Shown: positions 15,589 to 24,938 of the stretch, piece by piece
Numbering within the stretch: position 1 is the first letter of the stretch
Layout: every line of letters starts with the position of its first letter
Source of the DNA: Amycolatopsis jejuensis
GTDB lineage: Bacteria; Actinomycetota; Actinomycetes; Mycobacteriales; Pseudonocardiaceae
DNA length: 64,000 nt
Direction: 5' to 3'
Assembly: GCF_000717335.1 (NCBI RefSeq)
Contig: NZ_JNYZ01000044.1
Coordinates: 1 to 64,000, forward strand
The notes under the pieces: model-generated
Databases searched by the model: none
What the model was told of the DNA's origin: nothing
What the model saw: the letters and a program-made list of their open reading frames with translations, nothing else
Program-made: the position numbers and the translations under genes

Positions 15589-17130
15589 GTGGTCCCACCT
15601 TTGAAGCGCATCGCCGTCCTGGCGATCACCGCAGTACTGGCCGCCGCGGCCGTCGCGTGCGGCGGCGGCCCGGCCGCGTCGGGGCGGTCGAAGGACTCCC
15701 TCGTCGTGGTCCAGCAGGCCGCGGTGCAGAGCCTCAACAACAACATCGCGTCGCAGCGGTCCTCCTCGCGGATCACCGGCGAGATCATGGAAGCCGCCGT
15801 GCGCATCACCTACCGCGGCGCCACCCCGGTGCTCGAACCCGGCCTCGCCGAATCGTGGCAGCAGGTCGACGCGAAGACCTGGCGGTTCAAGGTCCGGCCC
15901 GGCGTGAAGTTCTCGAACGGCGAGCCGCTCACCGCCGAGGCGTTCGCGAAATCGCTCGACTACTACCGGCAGGACCCGGCGGGCAAGGTCACGATCGTGC
16001 TCGCGAACCTGTCGATCAAGGCCGTCGACCAGATGACGTTCGAAGTGCACACCTCGACGCCCGACCTCGGCTCGCTGCCCGCCCAGCTCACCTGGATGCT
16101 CGTGTTCCCGCCTGCCTACCGCGGCGGCATGACCGACGCGCAGTTCGGCAACGCCCCCATCGGCACCGGCCCGTACAAGCTGGCCACGTGGCAGAAGGGC
16201 GTCGCCATCGACCTGGAGGCGAACCCCGACTACTGGGGCCAGAAGCCGGTGGTCAAGCGCATCACGATCAAGTCCGTGCCGGACGCGGCGACGCGCGTCG
16301 GGATGATCGAAACCGGTGCGGCCGACGTCGTCGCCGACGTCACCCCGGAGCTCGCGCCGCGGGTCCAGGGCATCAAGGACGTCAAGCTGGAGTTCGCGAA
16401 GAGCGATTCGCGGGCCTTCCTGGTGCTGAAGACGAACCAGCCGCCCACCGACGACCTCCGCGTCCGGCAGGCGATCAACTACGCCATCGACCGCAAGGCC
16501 ATCATCACCACCCTCTTCAAGGGGTACGCCGACCCGCTCACCGGGCTGTTCGTGGAAGGCGAAAGCGGATTCGACCCGAATTTCGCCGGTTACAGCTATG
16601 ACCCGGCGAAAGCCAAGGCGCTGCTGGCCGAGGCAGGCAAGACCGGGATCGCGATCGACCTGAACTACACGATCGGCACGTCGGTACTGGACAAGGAAGT
16701 CGCCGAAGCACTGCAGGGCCAGCTGCAGGCCGTCGGGTTCAAGGTGAACATGAAGGGCGGCCCGTTCGCCACGCTGCAGCCGAAGTGGCGGGACCCGGCC
16801 AAATCGTCCGGCATCTATGCCATGACGTTCAGCCCGGTGTACGGCGATTCGAGCTTCCTGCTCAACCGCGCGTACTTCCACCCGGAGTCGGTCTACGGCG
16901 TGTGGGGCACGGACAAGGAGCTGACCGGCCTGGCCGACCAAGCCGTCGCGAAGACCGATCCGGCCGTGCGCCAGCAGCTGTACGCCCAAGCCCAGGACCG
17001 CGCGATTGCCCAGGAAGCGATGTGGGCGCCGATCCTCGTGCTGAAGCAGGGCTACGCACTGCGTGCCGACCTCGACTGGAACCCGCCCGCGGACAGCCGG
17101 TTCTACTTCGAGACAGCCAAGTTCCGCTGA
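15589..17130 (+). CDS. ABC peptide-type substrate-binding lipoprotein (SBP_bac_5)
   Basis: The 513-residue protein has a lipoprotein signal with lipobox AVAC (C24). It is a family 5 solute-binding protein: LAESWQQVDAKTWRFKVRPGVKFSNGEPLTAE, the middle PIGTGPYKLATWQKG with NPDYWGQKP, and VRQAINYAIDRKAII. Such proteins capture peptides or similar compounds outside the membrane and hand them to a Dpp/Opp importer. The GTG at 15589 follows GAAGGAG; an earlier GTG at 15550 would fall upstream of the operator. First gene of the operon whose permease and ATPase genes follow after two aldolase genes. Confidence 0.92.
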   Translation: MVPPLKRIAVLAITAVLAAAAVACGGGPAASGRSKDSLVVVQQAAVQSLNNNIASQRSSSRITGEIMEAAVRITYRGATPVLEPGLAESWQQVDAKTWRFKVRPGVKFSNGEPLTAEAFAKSLDYYRQDPAGKVTIVLANLSIKAVDQMTFEVHTSTPDLGSLPAQLTWMLVFPPAYRGGMTDAQFGNAPIGTGPYKLATWQKGVAIDLEANPDYWGQKPVVKRITIKSVPDAATRVGMIETGAADVVADVTPELAPRVQGIKDVKLEFAKSDSRAFLVLKTNQPPTDDLRVRQAINYAIDRKAIITTLFKGYADPLTGLFVEGESGFDPNFAGYSYDPAKAKALLAEAGKTGIAIDLNYTIGTSVLDKEVAEALQGQLQAVGFKVNMKGGPFATLQPKWRDPAKSSGIYAMTFSPVYGDSSFLLNRAYFHPESVYGVWGTDKELTGLADQAVAKTDPAVRQQLYAQAQDRAIAQEAMWAPILVLKQGYALRADLDWNPPADSRFYFETAKFR

Positions 17131-17159
17131 CCCCGACCGACCACAAAGGACTGTGCACA

Positions 17160-17852
17160 ATGGAACTCGGATACCGGGTGGAACCCGCCGCCGAACGGCT
17201 TTCCGCCGACCTCGTCGACCAGCTGCGCGAGTACGACGTCGCCGACCTGGCGGACACGATGCGGCACGCCGGCACGATGTTCGGCATCCGCGGCGTGTAC
17301 CAGCCGATCGACCGGATCGCCGGGCCTGCCGTCACGCTCAGCGTCACGGTGGCCAACATCGACATGCTGCGGGTCGCGCTCGACACCTGCCAGCGGGGTG
17401 ACGTGCTGGTGATCAACGCCCGCGGTGCCGTCACCACCGCGATGCTGGGTGGGTACATGAGCCTGGCGCTGGTGAACCGCGGCGTTGCCGGGGTCGTCGT
17501 CGACGGCGCGGTGCGCGATGCCCATGAAATGCGCAAACACGGGCTGGCTGTGTTCGCCCGCGGCGTCACCACCAACGGCGCCGCCCGTACCGCGCCCGGC
17601 GAGGTGAACGTGCCGGTCGCGTGCGGGGGAGTGGTGGTGAACCCGGGTGACGTGATCGTCGCCGACGAGGGCGGCATCGTCGCGATCCCGCCCGCTGCCG
17701 TCCCCGGAGTGCTGGCCAAGGCGGCGGACCTCGTCGCCGTGCACCGCGGCTGGGACGAGGAGGTCGCCCGCGGCGAGATCTTCGGGCTCGCCGACAGCCG
17801 CGCCCGCGCGCTCGCCGACGGCCTCAAGTTCCCGACCACCGACGCGAAGTGA
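17160..17852 (+). CDS. RraA-like / HMG-aldolase family protein
   Basis: The 230-residue protein matches the RraA/4-hydroxy-4-methyl-2-oxoglutarate aldolase fold: VADLADTMRHAG, GPAVTLSVTVANIDML, VINARGAVTTAMLGGYMSLALV and VVDGAVRDAHEM. R119-D120 correspond to the Arg-Asp pair used for catalysis and metal binding in class II HMG/CHA aldolases. Its presence next to an HpaI-type aldolase in a catabolic operon favours an enzyme (retro-aldol or oxaloacetate decarboxylation giving pyruvate) over the RNase-inhibitor role of RraA. ATG follows AAGGA. Confidence 0.78.
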   Translation: MELGYRVEPAAERLSADLVDQLREYDVADLADTMRHAGTMFGIRGVYQPIDRIAGPAVTLSVTVANIDMLRVALDTCQRGDVLVINARGAVTTAMLGGYMSLALVNRGVAGVVVDGAVRDAHEMRKHGLAVFARGVTTNGAARTAPGEVNVPVACGGVVVNPGDVIVADEGGIVAIPPAAVPGVLAKAADLVAVHRGWDEEVARGEIFGLADSRARALADGLKFPTTDAK

Positions 17853-17863
17853 GGAGCTTTCCC

Positions 17864-18640
17864 ATGCGCACCAACCGGTTACGTGCATTGCTCGCCGAGG
17901 ACCGCCCGCTGTTCGGCGCGTTCATGAACTTCGCAACCCCGCGGCAGGTGGAGTTCGTCGGGCACCTCGGGTTCGACTGGGTGCTGCTCGACGCCGAGCA
18001 CGACGGGCTCACCGTGGACCAGGCGTACCAGCTGGTGTCCGCCGCGGACGCGGTCGGGCTCGGCACGGTCGTGCGGGCCTCGGCGAACCGGCCCGAGGTG
18101 CTGCTCGGCTTCGCCGAAACCGGCGCGAACTGCATCATCGCCCCGCACGTCACCGACCGGCAGGCGGCCGAGGACCTGGTCGCCGCGCTGGCCTATCCGC
18201 CGGTGGGCCGCCGCGGCCTCGGTGCCGGGTCGCGTGCGGCGAACTACGGTCTGACCCAGACACCCGCCGAGTATTTCGCCGCGACCGACACGCACACGAT
18301 GCCCGCGGCGCTCCTGGAGGACGTCTCCGCATACGACGACCTCGACGAGATCCTGGCCGTTCCCGGCCTGGAGGTCTGCTGCCTCGGTGCCGGGGACCTG
18401 TCCGGTTCGCTCGGCGTGCCCGGCCAGTTCGACCACCCCGAGGTGGTCCGGCGGGTGACCGACGCGGCGGCCCGGATTTCCGCGGCAGGCAAGGTGATCA
18501 GCACGTCGGTGGGCGACGGTGCGGCCGCGCGGGCCTCGGCCGCGATGGGCGCGCGGCTCATCGCGGTGAGCAACACCGGCCTGCTCGGCAAGGCGGGGCG
18601 GGAGTTCCTGGCACAGGCCCGCGAACCGGTCCCGGCATGA
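17864..18640 (+). CDS. HpcH/HpaI-family class II aldolase
   Basis: The 258-residue protein carries the HpaI signatures DWVLLDAEHDGLT (D43, E45, H46), VRASANRP (R71), IIAPHV, YPPVGRRGLGAGSRAANYG and LGAGDLSGSLG. In HpaI the His and Arg residues drive metal-dependent retro-aldol cleavage of 4-hydroxy-2-oxo acids to pyruvate plus an aldehyde. The ATG at 17864 follows GAGGAG, 11 bases after the RraA-like stop. Its stop overlaps the ATPase start (ATGA). With the RraA-like gene it implies that a hydroxy-keto acid is released from the imported compound. Confidence 0.88.
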   Translation: MRTNRLRALLAEDRPLFGAFMNFATPRQVEFVGHLGFDWVLLDAEHDGLTVDQAYQLVSAADAVGLGTVVRASANRPEVLLGFAETGANCIIAPHVTDRQAAEDLVAALAYPPVGRRGLGAGSRAANYGLTQTPAEYFAATDTHTMPAALLEDVSAYDDLDEILAVPGLEVCCLGAGDLSGSLGVPGQFDHPEVVRRVTDAAARISAAGKVISTSVGDGAAARASAAMGARLIAVSNTGLLGKAGREFLAQAREPVPA

Positions 18641-19653
18641 CCTCGGCCGCGACGGTGGACCCGCTGCTGCGCGTACGCGGCCTTGAGGTCGTGTTCCCGG
18701 GGTCGCGGCGCGTGCTGCATGCGGTCAACGGCGTGTCGTTCGACCTCGCGCGCGGCGAAACCCTCGGCCTGGTCGGCGAATCCGGCTGCGGGAAGTCGAC
18801 GATCGGGCGCGCACTGCTCGGGCTCGTGCCGGAGCCCGGCCAGGTCGTGGCGGGCTCGATCGAGGTCGACGGCGAGGACGTCACGGCCGCTCCACCGTCG
18901 CGGCGCCGGGAACTGCGCGGCGCGAAGCTGGCCATGGTGTTCCAGGACCCGATGTCCGCGCTCAACCCGGTGATGACGGTCGGCGCGCAATTGCGGGAAG
19001 CCCTTGGCGTGCATACGGATTTGCGGGGCCGGAAGGCCGACGACCGGGCCGCCGAGCTGCTCGCGCTGGTCGGCATCCCGGCCCCGCGGGACCGGCTGCG
19101 CGCGTACCCGCACCAGCTGTCCGGCGGGATGCGGCAGCGGGTCGGGATCGCGATGGCGATCAGCTGCGAACCGGCCGTGCTCGTCGCCGACGAGCCGACC
19201 ACCGCGCTCGACGTGACGGTGCAGGCGCAGGTACTCGACCTGCTGCGCCGGCTGTCGGACGGGCTCGGGATGGCGGTCGTGCTGGTGAGCCACGATCTCG
19301 GGGTGGTCGCCGGGCTGGCCGACCGGGTCGTGGTGCTTTACGGCGGGTATGTCGTGGAGGAGGGCACTGCCGAGGACGTGCTGACCGCGCCGGTGCATCC
19401 GTACACCGCGGCGCTGATCGGGTCGCGCGCGGAGATCGACGGACCTCGGCCGGACCGGTTGCGGGCAATTCCGGGTAGCGCCCCGGCATTGGCCGGACCG
19501 GCGCTGGAGTGTCCGTTCCGGCCGCGGTGCGCGTATGCGGAACCTGCTTGCCGTCAAGGGAATCCGGTGCTGGAGACTGTCCGGCCCGGACACCGCGCGG
19601 CATGTCCGGTGCGGGCGCGGGCGCTCGCCGGAGCTGCCGGAGGTGCGGCATGA
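18637..19653 (+). CDS. Peptide-type ABC transporter ATPase (DppD/OppD-like)
   Basis: The 338-residue ATPase has Walker A GESGCGKST, a Q-loop in MVFQDPMSALNPVMT, signature [15 protein letters not shown], Walker [13 protein letters not shown] and the switch His in LVSHDLGVVA. The C-terminal oligopeptide-ABC extension follows (HPYTAALIGS, then CPFRPRCAYAEPAC with cysteines that in relatives hold an iron-sulfur cluster). It powers uptake with the DppF-like partner encoded next; start and stop overlap neighbours by four bases (ATGA). Confidence 0.93.
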   Translation: MTSAATVDPLLRVRGLEVVFPGSRRVLHAVNGVSFDLARGETLGLVGESGCGKSTIGRALLGLVPEPGQVVAGSIEVDGEDVTAAPPSRRRELRGAKLAMVFQDPMSALNPVMTVGAQLREALGVHTDLRGRKADDRAAELLALVGIPAPRDRLRAYPHQLSGGMRQRVGIAMAISCEPAVLVADEPTTALDVTVQAQVLDLLRRLSDGLGMAVVLVSHDLGVVAGLADRVVVLYGGYVVEEGTAEDVLTAPVHPYTAALIGSRAEIDGPRPDRLRAIPGSAPALAGPALECPFRPRCAYAEPACRQGNPVLETVRPGHRAACPVRARALAGAAGGAA

Positions 19654-20630
19654 CCACGCCGCTGCTGGAAGTGTCGGACCTGAGGGTCCACTTTGGACTC
19701 CGCTCGCGGCTGCGGCGACGGGCCGTGCTCAAGGCTGTCGACGGCGTATCGTTTCACCTCGACGCGGGCGAAACCCTCGGCCTGGTCGGGGAATCCGGGT
19801 GCGGGAAGAGTACGACCAGCCGGGCGTTGCTGCGGCTGGTGCCGGTCACGTCGGGTGCCGTGAAGTTCGAGGGACGGGACCTGACCACGTTGGGGCCCCG
19901 GGAGCTGCGCCGGGTACGGCGGCATGCGCAGATGGTGTTCCAGGACCCGTACGCGAGCCTGGACCCACGGATGAAAGTCGCCGCCGCCATTGCCGAGCCA
20001 CTGCGGATCCACCGGCTCGCGACCGGCCGGGAGGCGGCGGACCAGGTCGGCGAATTGCTTGATGCGGTGGGCCTTCCGGCGGATTCCGGTGAACGGTATC
20101 CGCACGAGTTCTCCGGTGGGCAACGCCAGCGGATCGCCATTGCCCGCGCGCTCGCCGCCCGGCCGAAGCTGCTGCTGTGCGACGAGCCGGTGTCCGCATT
20201 GGACGTTTCGGTGCAGGCACAGGTGCTGAACCTGCTGGAAGATCTGCAGGAACGATTCGGCCTGACCTATTTGTTCGTCGCGCACGACCTGGCCGCGGTC
20301 CGGCATCTGTCCCGGCGGATCGCGGTGATGTACCTCGGCCGGATCGTCGAGATCGGTGACCGCGAAGACGTTGCCGCGCGGCCACTGCATCCGTACGCGC
20401 AGGCTTTGCTGTCTGCGGTACCGCGCTCGGACCCGCGCGTGGAGCGGACGCGGGAACGGATCATCCTCTCCGGCGACCTGCCCGACCCGGGCGCGACGCC
20501 GGACGGCTGTCCATTCCAGACTCGATGCCCGGCAGTGCAGGATCGCTGCCGGGTCGAGGCGCCGCAACTGGACGAGGTCGCGTCCGGGCACCGCGTCGCC
20601 TGTCACTTCTGGGAGCGGAGGGCGGCATGA
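19650..20630 (+). CDS. Peptide-type ABC transporter ATPase (DppF/OppF-like)
   Basis: The 326-residue ATPase has the OppF-type N terminus with the RRRAVLKAVDGVSF loop, Walker [24 protein letters not shown], signature [15 protein letters not shown], Walker [12 protein letters not shown] and switch His in VAHDLAAVRH. The C-terminal extension includes [12 protein letters not shown] and CPFQTRCPAVQDRC. It forms the ATPase heterodimer with the preceding product. Start (ATGA overlap) chosen by coupling; a longer in-frame reading to 19509 would lie wholly within the previous gene. Confidence 0.93.
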   Translation: MTTPLLEVSDLRVHFGLRSRLRRRAVLKAVDGVSFHLDAGETLGLVGESGCGKSTTSRALLRLVPVTSGAVKFEGRDLTTLGPRELRRVRRHAQMVFQDPYASLDPRMKVAAAIAEPLRIHRLATGREAADQVGELLDAVGLPADSGERYPHEFSGGQRQRIAIARALAARPKLLLCDEPVSALDVSVQAQVLNLLEDLQERFGLTYLFVAHDLAAVRHLSRRIAVMYLGRIVEIGDREDVAARPLHPYAQALLSAVPRSDPRVERTRERIILSGDLPDPGATPDGCPFQTRCPAVQDRCRVEAPQLDEVASGHRVACHFWERRAA

Positions 20631-21547
20631 CCCGATTTCTCTTGCGCCGCGCCGGATTGGCGGTGCTGGTCCTTTTCGCGGTGGTGACGTTGACGTTCTT
20701 CGTGCTCCATGCCTCGGGTGACCCGATCGGTGTGGCCCTGCAGGGTTCCGGTGCGTCCGATGCGGATGTGGCCCGGATCAAGCACGAACTGGGTTACGAC
20801 CGGCCCCTGCCGGTGCAATACGTCGACTACCTCGGCGGAATTGTCCGAGGCAATTTCGGGGCATCGCTGCAATACGGGCAGGACAGTATGGGCTTGGTGC
20901 TGCAACGATTGCCGTACACCCTGCTGCTTGCCGGTGCCGCATTGCTGGTCACCGCGTTGGTTGCGTTGCCGCTCGGGATTCTCGCCGGACGGCGGCGCGG
21001 TGGCGTCGCGGACCGGATCGCCGGTTTCCTTGCTGCATTGGGACAGTCGGTGCCGCCGTTCGTGACCGGGCCGATTCTGATCCTCGTGTTCGCGGTGGCA
21101 TTGCCGTGGTTCCCGGTGTCGGGTGCGGGTTCGGCGGGTTCTTTGGTCCTTCCGGCGATCACGCTCGCGCTCTTTCCGTTGTCCCGCGTGGTCCGGCTGT
21201 TGCGGTCCGGGATGCTCGAAGCCGGAACGGCCGAACACGTGAGTACCGCGCGGGCGAAAGGGTTGCGGGAACGCGCAGTCGTGCTCCGGCATGTGTTCCG
21301 TAATGCTTTGTTGCCGGTGCTCACTGTCATTGCGGTGCAAATCACGCAAATGCTCGGCGGTGCGGTGGTGGTCGAGGCGGTGTTCGGCTGGCCCGGCATC
21401 GGCAGTTTCGCCAGGGACGCGCTGATCAACAGCGATTTCCCGCTGGCGCAGACGATCGTCGTGGTGACCGCGGCCGGGGTCGTGCTGATCAACCTGGTGA
21501 CCGACCTCGGGTATTCGCTGATCGACCCGCGCATCCGGCTCCGCTGA
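20627..21547 (+). CDS. Peptide-type ABC permease (DppB-like)
   Basis: The 306-residue protein has six membrane segments starting at residue 9. Landmarks are LGYDRPLPVQYVDYLGGIVRGNFGAS of the periplasmic loop, the EAA coupling loop EHVSTARAKGLRERAVVLRHVFRNALLPVL and the C-terminal INLVTDLGYSLIDPRIRLR typical of DppB. It forms the membrane channel with the DppC-type partner. ATGA overlap with the ATPase stop upstream; 12 bases to the next start, with GAGGAG between. Confidence 0.92.
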   Translation: MTRFLLRRAGLAVLVLFAVVTLTFFVLHASGDPIGVALQGSGASDADVARIKHELGYDRPLPVQYVDYLGGIVRGNFGASLQYGQDSMGLVLQRLPYTLLLAGAALLVTALVALPLGILAGRRRGGVADRIAGFLAALGQSVPPFVTGPILILVFAVALPWFPVSGAGSAGSLVLPAITLALFPLSRVVRLLRSGMLEAGTAEHVSTARAKGLRERAVVLRHVFRNALLPVLTVIAVQITQMLGGAVVVEAVFGWPGIGSFARDALINSDFPLAQTIVVVTAAGVVLINLVTDLGYSLIDPRIRLR

Positions 21548-21559
21548 GAGGAGAAGACG

Positions 21560-22455
21560 ATGGATTCGACGATTCCTCCGGCGGCCACTCCGGTTCTGGT
21601 CGGCACACCCCGGTTCACCATCCGGCACAAGCGGTTCCGCGATATCTCCGCTTACGTGTCGATGGCGGTGCTCGCGTTGCTGGTGGTGGCCGGGCTGATC
21701 GGGCCGATGTTGTTACCGGCGCCGGACATTCAATCGCTGCCGGACGCACTCCGGCCGCCGGCATGGGTCTCCGGCGGAACCGCACAGCATGTGCTCGGCA
21801 CCGACCAATTCGGGTCCGACGAGCTTTCCCGCGTGGTGAACGGCATTCGGACCTCGCTGTTCGTTTCGGTGCTCGCCACGGCCATTGCCGGGGTGGCGGG
21901 AATCGCGCTCGGCACGCTCGCCGGGTATTGGCGTGGCTGGTTCGACGAGGTCGTGATGCGCATTGCCGACATCCAGCTGTCGGTACCCGGTATTCTGCTG
22001 GTGCTGACCGTGGTGACCGTACTGCGGCCGAGTTTCGTGACGATTGTGCTGGTGCTGGCGCTTTCCGCCTGGGTGCTGTTCGCCCGGGTCGCGCGGGCGC
22101 AGGTGCTTTCGCTGCGCGAACAGGAAGTGGTGCTCGCCATCCGCGGGCTCGGCGCGTCCGACCTGCGGATCCTGGTACGGCACGTGCTGCCCAACATCAC
22201 CGCGCCGCTCGTGGTCATCGCGACCTTCGAGGTGGCCAGCCTGATCATCGCCGAGGCGTCGCTCGGCTACCTGGGCTCGGCGTCCCGCCGCCCACCCCGA
22301 CCCTCGGTGCGATGATCGCGGCCGGTCAAGGTGGACTGACCACCGGGGTGTGGTGGCCGGTCGTCGTGCCCGGCGTCGCGATCGCCGCGTTCATCCTGTG
22401 CGTCAACCTGCTCGGCGACTGGCTGCGCGATCGGCTCGACCCGCACAGCCGCTGA
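21560..22455 (+). pseudogene. Peptide-type ABC permease (DppC-like), frameshifted
   Basis: From the ATG at 21560 (after GAGGAG) the protein is a normal DppC: N-terminal segment, HVLGTDQFGSDELSRVVNGIRTSLF, the EAA loop EVVLAIRGLGASDLRILVRHVLPN, then EASLGYLG at about 22270. Here the frame is lost and a stop follows at 22313-22315. Adding one C after base 22276 restores LGLGVPPPTPTLGAMIAAG and the normal end LCVNLLGDWLRDRLDP to 22455. The first frame alone lacks the last membrane segment. Either the gene is inactivated by a one-base deletion or the assembly has an error; the intact surrounding operon makes error or recent mutation likely. Confidence 0.85.
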
Positions 22456-22481
22456 TTTCTGGACAAAGGAGTGCACCTGCA

Positions 22482-24122
22482 GTGACGACTCTCGACCTGC
22501 TGTCCGCCACCATGCTCGAATTGTGGCAGGAACGCGACCCGTTCCGCGCCGCTCCGTTCGGCCACCCCGCCGCGGCACGCCTGCTGCCCACAATGAACGA
22601 TGCGTCCCGGGAACGGCGGCGCCGCGCGTACGACGATGTGGCGCGCCAGGCCGCGGATCTCGCGCCCGAAGGACTGTCCGAACAGGACCGGCTGACCCGC
22701 GCAGTCCTGATCGAACAGGCTGCGGCAGCGCGGGATGTGCTGGCGTTGGAAACCGAATGCTTCACCGTGAGTCTCGCTCGGGAGTTCAGTACCGCGTCGG
22801 TGCTGCGGGGGATGACCAAGGTAAAGGTCGTCGACCTCGATGCGGCGACGGCGTATCTGGCGCGGCTCAGGGCGTTGCCGGAGTACGCGGACAACGATCT
22901 GGCGTTGCTCCGCCGCGGGGTGGGTTCCGGGCGGGCGCCGCTGTCCCGGCCGCTGCTCGTAGCGCTGTCCGAATTGGACGCTTATCTCGCCACCAGCCTC
23001 GACGCTGACCCATTGCTGGCTGCGCTGAGTGGTCCATGGCGGGAGGCGGGTGAGCGGATCGTCACCGGGGTGGTCCGGCCTGCGATCGAGCGATTCGTGT
23101 CAGGTGTGCGTTTCGATGTGCTCGACGCGGCTCGTCCGGACGGCCGGGCCGGGGTGTGCTGGCTGCCCGACGGAGCCTCGGCGTACCAGGCACTCCTGCG
23201 CGAAGAGACCACTGTGGACCTTGACCCCGCTGTGCTGCACGACGAAGGTCTCGATCTGCACTCACTTGCGGTGGAAGAGATTCGTGCGCTGGGTAAGTCG
23301 GTGTTCGGTACTGCCGACCTCGCCGAGGTTCTCGATCGGCTCCGAAATGGACCGGAACTGTCCTATCGCGACGGTGCCGAAGCGCTGTCCGGAACACGTG
23401 CGGCGATGCAGGCCATGGAAGACGGGCTGCCCCGCTGGTTCGGACTGCCCGATCTGCCCGCGTGTCCCGTGGAACCGATGCCCGCCGCAACCGCCGGGCA
23501 CTACGGCGCCGGGCAATATATGCCGGGCTCGGTCGACGGAACCCGTTCCGGCGTATTCTATGTCAATACCACCGGGACCCGGCGGCGATACGAGACGACC
23601 GGAATGATTGCCGGGGGAGCAGTTCCGGGTAGCCACATTTTCTGGTCGTACGCATTCCGCGCCGATGTTCCGCGGTTCCGGCGGGTGGCGTTTGTTCCGG
23701 CCTTCGTCAAGGGCTGGGCCGCGTACGCGTTGGGACTGGCGCACGAGATGGGCCGGTTCGAGGACGATCTCTCGCGGCTCGGGTACGCCGTGCGGCAGGC
23801 GGTGAACGCGGCCCGGCTGGTGGTCGACACCGGGGTGCATGCGCTTGGCTGGCACCGGGATCAGGCGTTGCGGTTCCTGCTGGAGGGCACCGCACTGTCC
23901 GAACGGGACGCTTCGGTGGAGCTCGAACGGATCATCGCGATGCCCGGTGAAGGACCGATTTTCTCGGTGGGCGGAAGGCGGATCGCCGACGCGCGCGCCG
24001 CTGCCGAAGACCGGATGGGCGACCGTTTCGACATCCGCGAATTCCACGACCGGCTGCTCGAAAACGGCGCCCTGCCCTTGGAAACCATGCGCTCGGTGAT
24101 CGACGACTGGGCGTCCCGCTGA
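22482..24122 (+). CDS. DUF885-family protein lacking the metal motif
   Basis: The 546-residue protein is a full-length DUF885 homologue, parallel throughout to the gene at 24935 (CWLPDG.SAYQALL, VFGTADLAEVLDRLR, RLVVDTGVHALGWHRDQA). In DUF885 the metal site is HExxPGHH plus EGW; here the region reads AGGAVPGSH (G378, G379, S384) and KGWAAY (K410). Two His, the catalytic Glu and the distal Glu are gone, so hydrolase activity is unlikely. The reading frame is intact and coupled, which argues for a retained binding or scaffold role. The GTG at 22482 follows AAAGGAG by about ten bases. Confidence 0.82.
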   Translation: MTTLDLLSATMLELWQERDPFRAAPFGHPAAARLLPTMNDASRERRRRAYDDVARQAADLAPEGLSEQDRLTRAVLIEQAAAARDVLALETECFTVSLAREFSTASVLRGMTKVKVVDLDAATAYLARLRALPEYADNDLALLRRGVGSGRAPLSRPLLVALSELDAYLATSLDADPLLAALSGPWREAGERIVTGVVRPAIERFVSGVRFDVLDAARPDGRAGVCWLPDGASAYQALLREETTVDLDPAVLHDEGLDLHSLAVEEIRALGKSVFGTADLAEVLDRLRNGPELSYRDGAEALSGTRAAMQAMEDGLPRWFGLPDLPACPVEPMPAATAGHYGAGQYMPGSVDGTRSGVFYVNTTGTRRRYETTGMIAGGAVPGSHIFWSYAFRADVPRFRRVAFVPAFVKGWAAYALGLAHEMGRFEDDLSRLGYAVRQAVNAARLVVDTGVHALGWHRDQALRFLLEGTALSERDASVELERIIAMPGEGPIFSVGGRRIADARAAAEDRMGDRFDIREFHDRLLENGALPLETMRSVIDDWASR

Positions 24123-24137
24123 ACCGACAGGAGTGTC

Positions 24138-24938
24138 ATGAAAACGTTCTACCCGCTGCTGACCTGGGTCGAAGCGGCCGAAGCGGCAGCCGCCGGACGG
24201 GTCGCGCTGCTGCCGATCGGGACCGTCGACGCGAACGGGCCGCAGATCCCGATGGGCTTCGACTACCTGGTGTCCGCGGCGCTGGCCGAGCAGGCCGCCG
24301 ACCGCACCGGTGATGTCTGGCTGCCGCCGCTGGCGTATGGAGTTTCCGAGGCACTGTCCGGATTTCCGGGCACGATCGCGATGCCGCCGGACAAGCTGGG
24401 GGAGCAGGTCGAGGCGGTGGTGCGCTCGCTCGTCAAGGGCGGTTTCGGCCACGTCCTGCTGATCACCAACCACGGGCCCAACCAGTTCCCGGTCGAGTAC
24501 GCGTGCCGCCGCATCCGGCGTGATACCGGGGTGCTCGTCGCATCGGTCAATCCGGCCCGGCTCGCGACCGACCTGGCGGGTGACCTCTTCGCCGGTCCGG
24601 CTCCGTCGATCGGGCACGGTGCCGAGCCGGGGACGTCGCTGCTGATGCATTTGCATCCGTCCGCGGTGCGTACCGATCTCGCGTCCCGGCGGGAGAAGAG
24701 TGCCTTCCAGGGTTTGGAGGTGTTGACTCCCACCGACGTCCGCTTCGGCGACAGCCAGGTCAATGTTTTCCTTGAGCTGGAGGAGGTTTCGCCGACGGCG
24801 GGCTGGTCTGATCCATCGCGTGCTTCGGCGGAGAAGGGCGCAGTCCTCTTCGGACGGATGACTGACTACCTGGTCGATTTCCTCGGTACCTATCGGAAAC
24901 TCGATACGCGGGCGGTGCCGCCGGAGGTGCAGCGGTGA
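24138..24938 (+). CDS. Creatininase-family amidohydrolase, variant metal site
   Basis: The 266-residue protein has the creatininase fold markers LLPIGTVDANGPQIPMGFDY, GFGHVLLITNHGPNQ and SIGHGAEPGTSLLMHLHP. In classical members the first block reads E-x-H-G with Glu and His as metal ligands; here it is D31-A-N33-G, while D42 is kept. The family hydrolyses cyclic or linear amides (creatinine, formamides, mycofactocin precursor). Within a peptide-uptake operon it probably opens an amide in the imported compound, possibly with altered metal use. Gap of 15 bases after the DUF885 gene and GTGA overlap with the next. Confidence 0.75.
   Translation: MKTFYPLLTWVEAAEAAAAGRVALLPIGTVDANGPQIPMGFDYLVSAALAEQAADRTGDVWLPPLAYGVSEALSGFPGTIAMPPDKLGEQVEAVVRSLVKGGFGHVLLITNHGPNQFPVEYACRRIRRDTGVLVASVNPARLATDLAGDLFAGPAPSIGHGAEPGTSLLMHLHPSAVRTDLASRREKSAFQGLEVLTPTDVRFGDSQVNVFLELEEVSPTAGWSDPSRASAEKGAVLFGRMTDYLVDFLGTYRKLDTRAVPPEVQR

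Noticed and set aside
17160..17852. Assignment of the RraA-like gene as an RNase E inhibitor
   Set aside because: Fold is shared, but the operon context with an HpaI aldolase and the Arg-Asp pair favour an aldolase or decarboxylase.
22350..22481. Upstream in-frame extension of the first DUF885 gene
   Set aside because: It lies within the DppC 3' end in another frame; the GTG at 22482 follows AAAGGAG and begins the conserved sequence.
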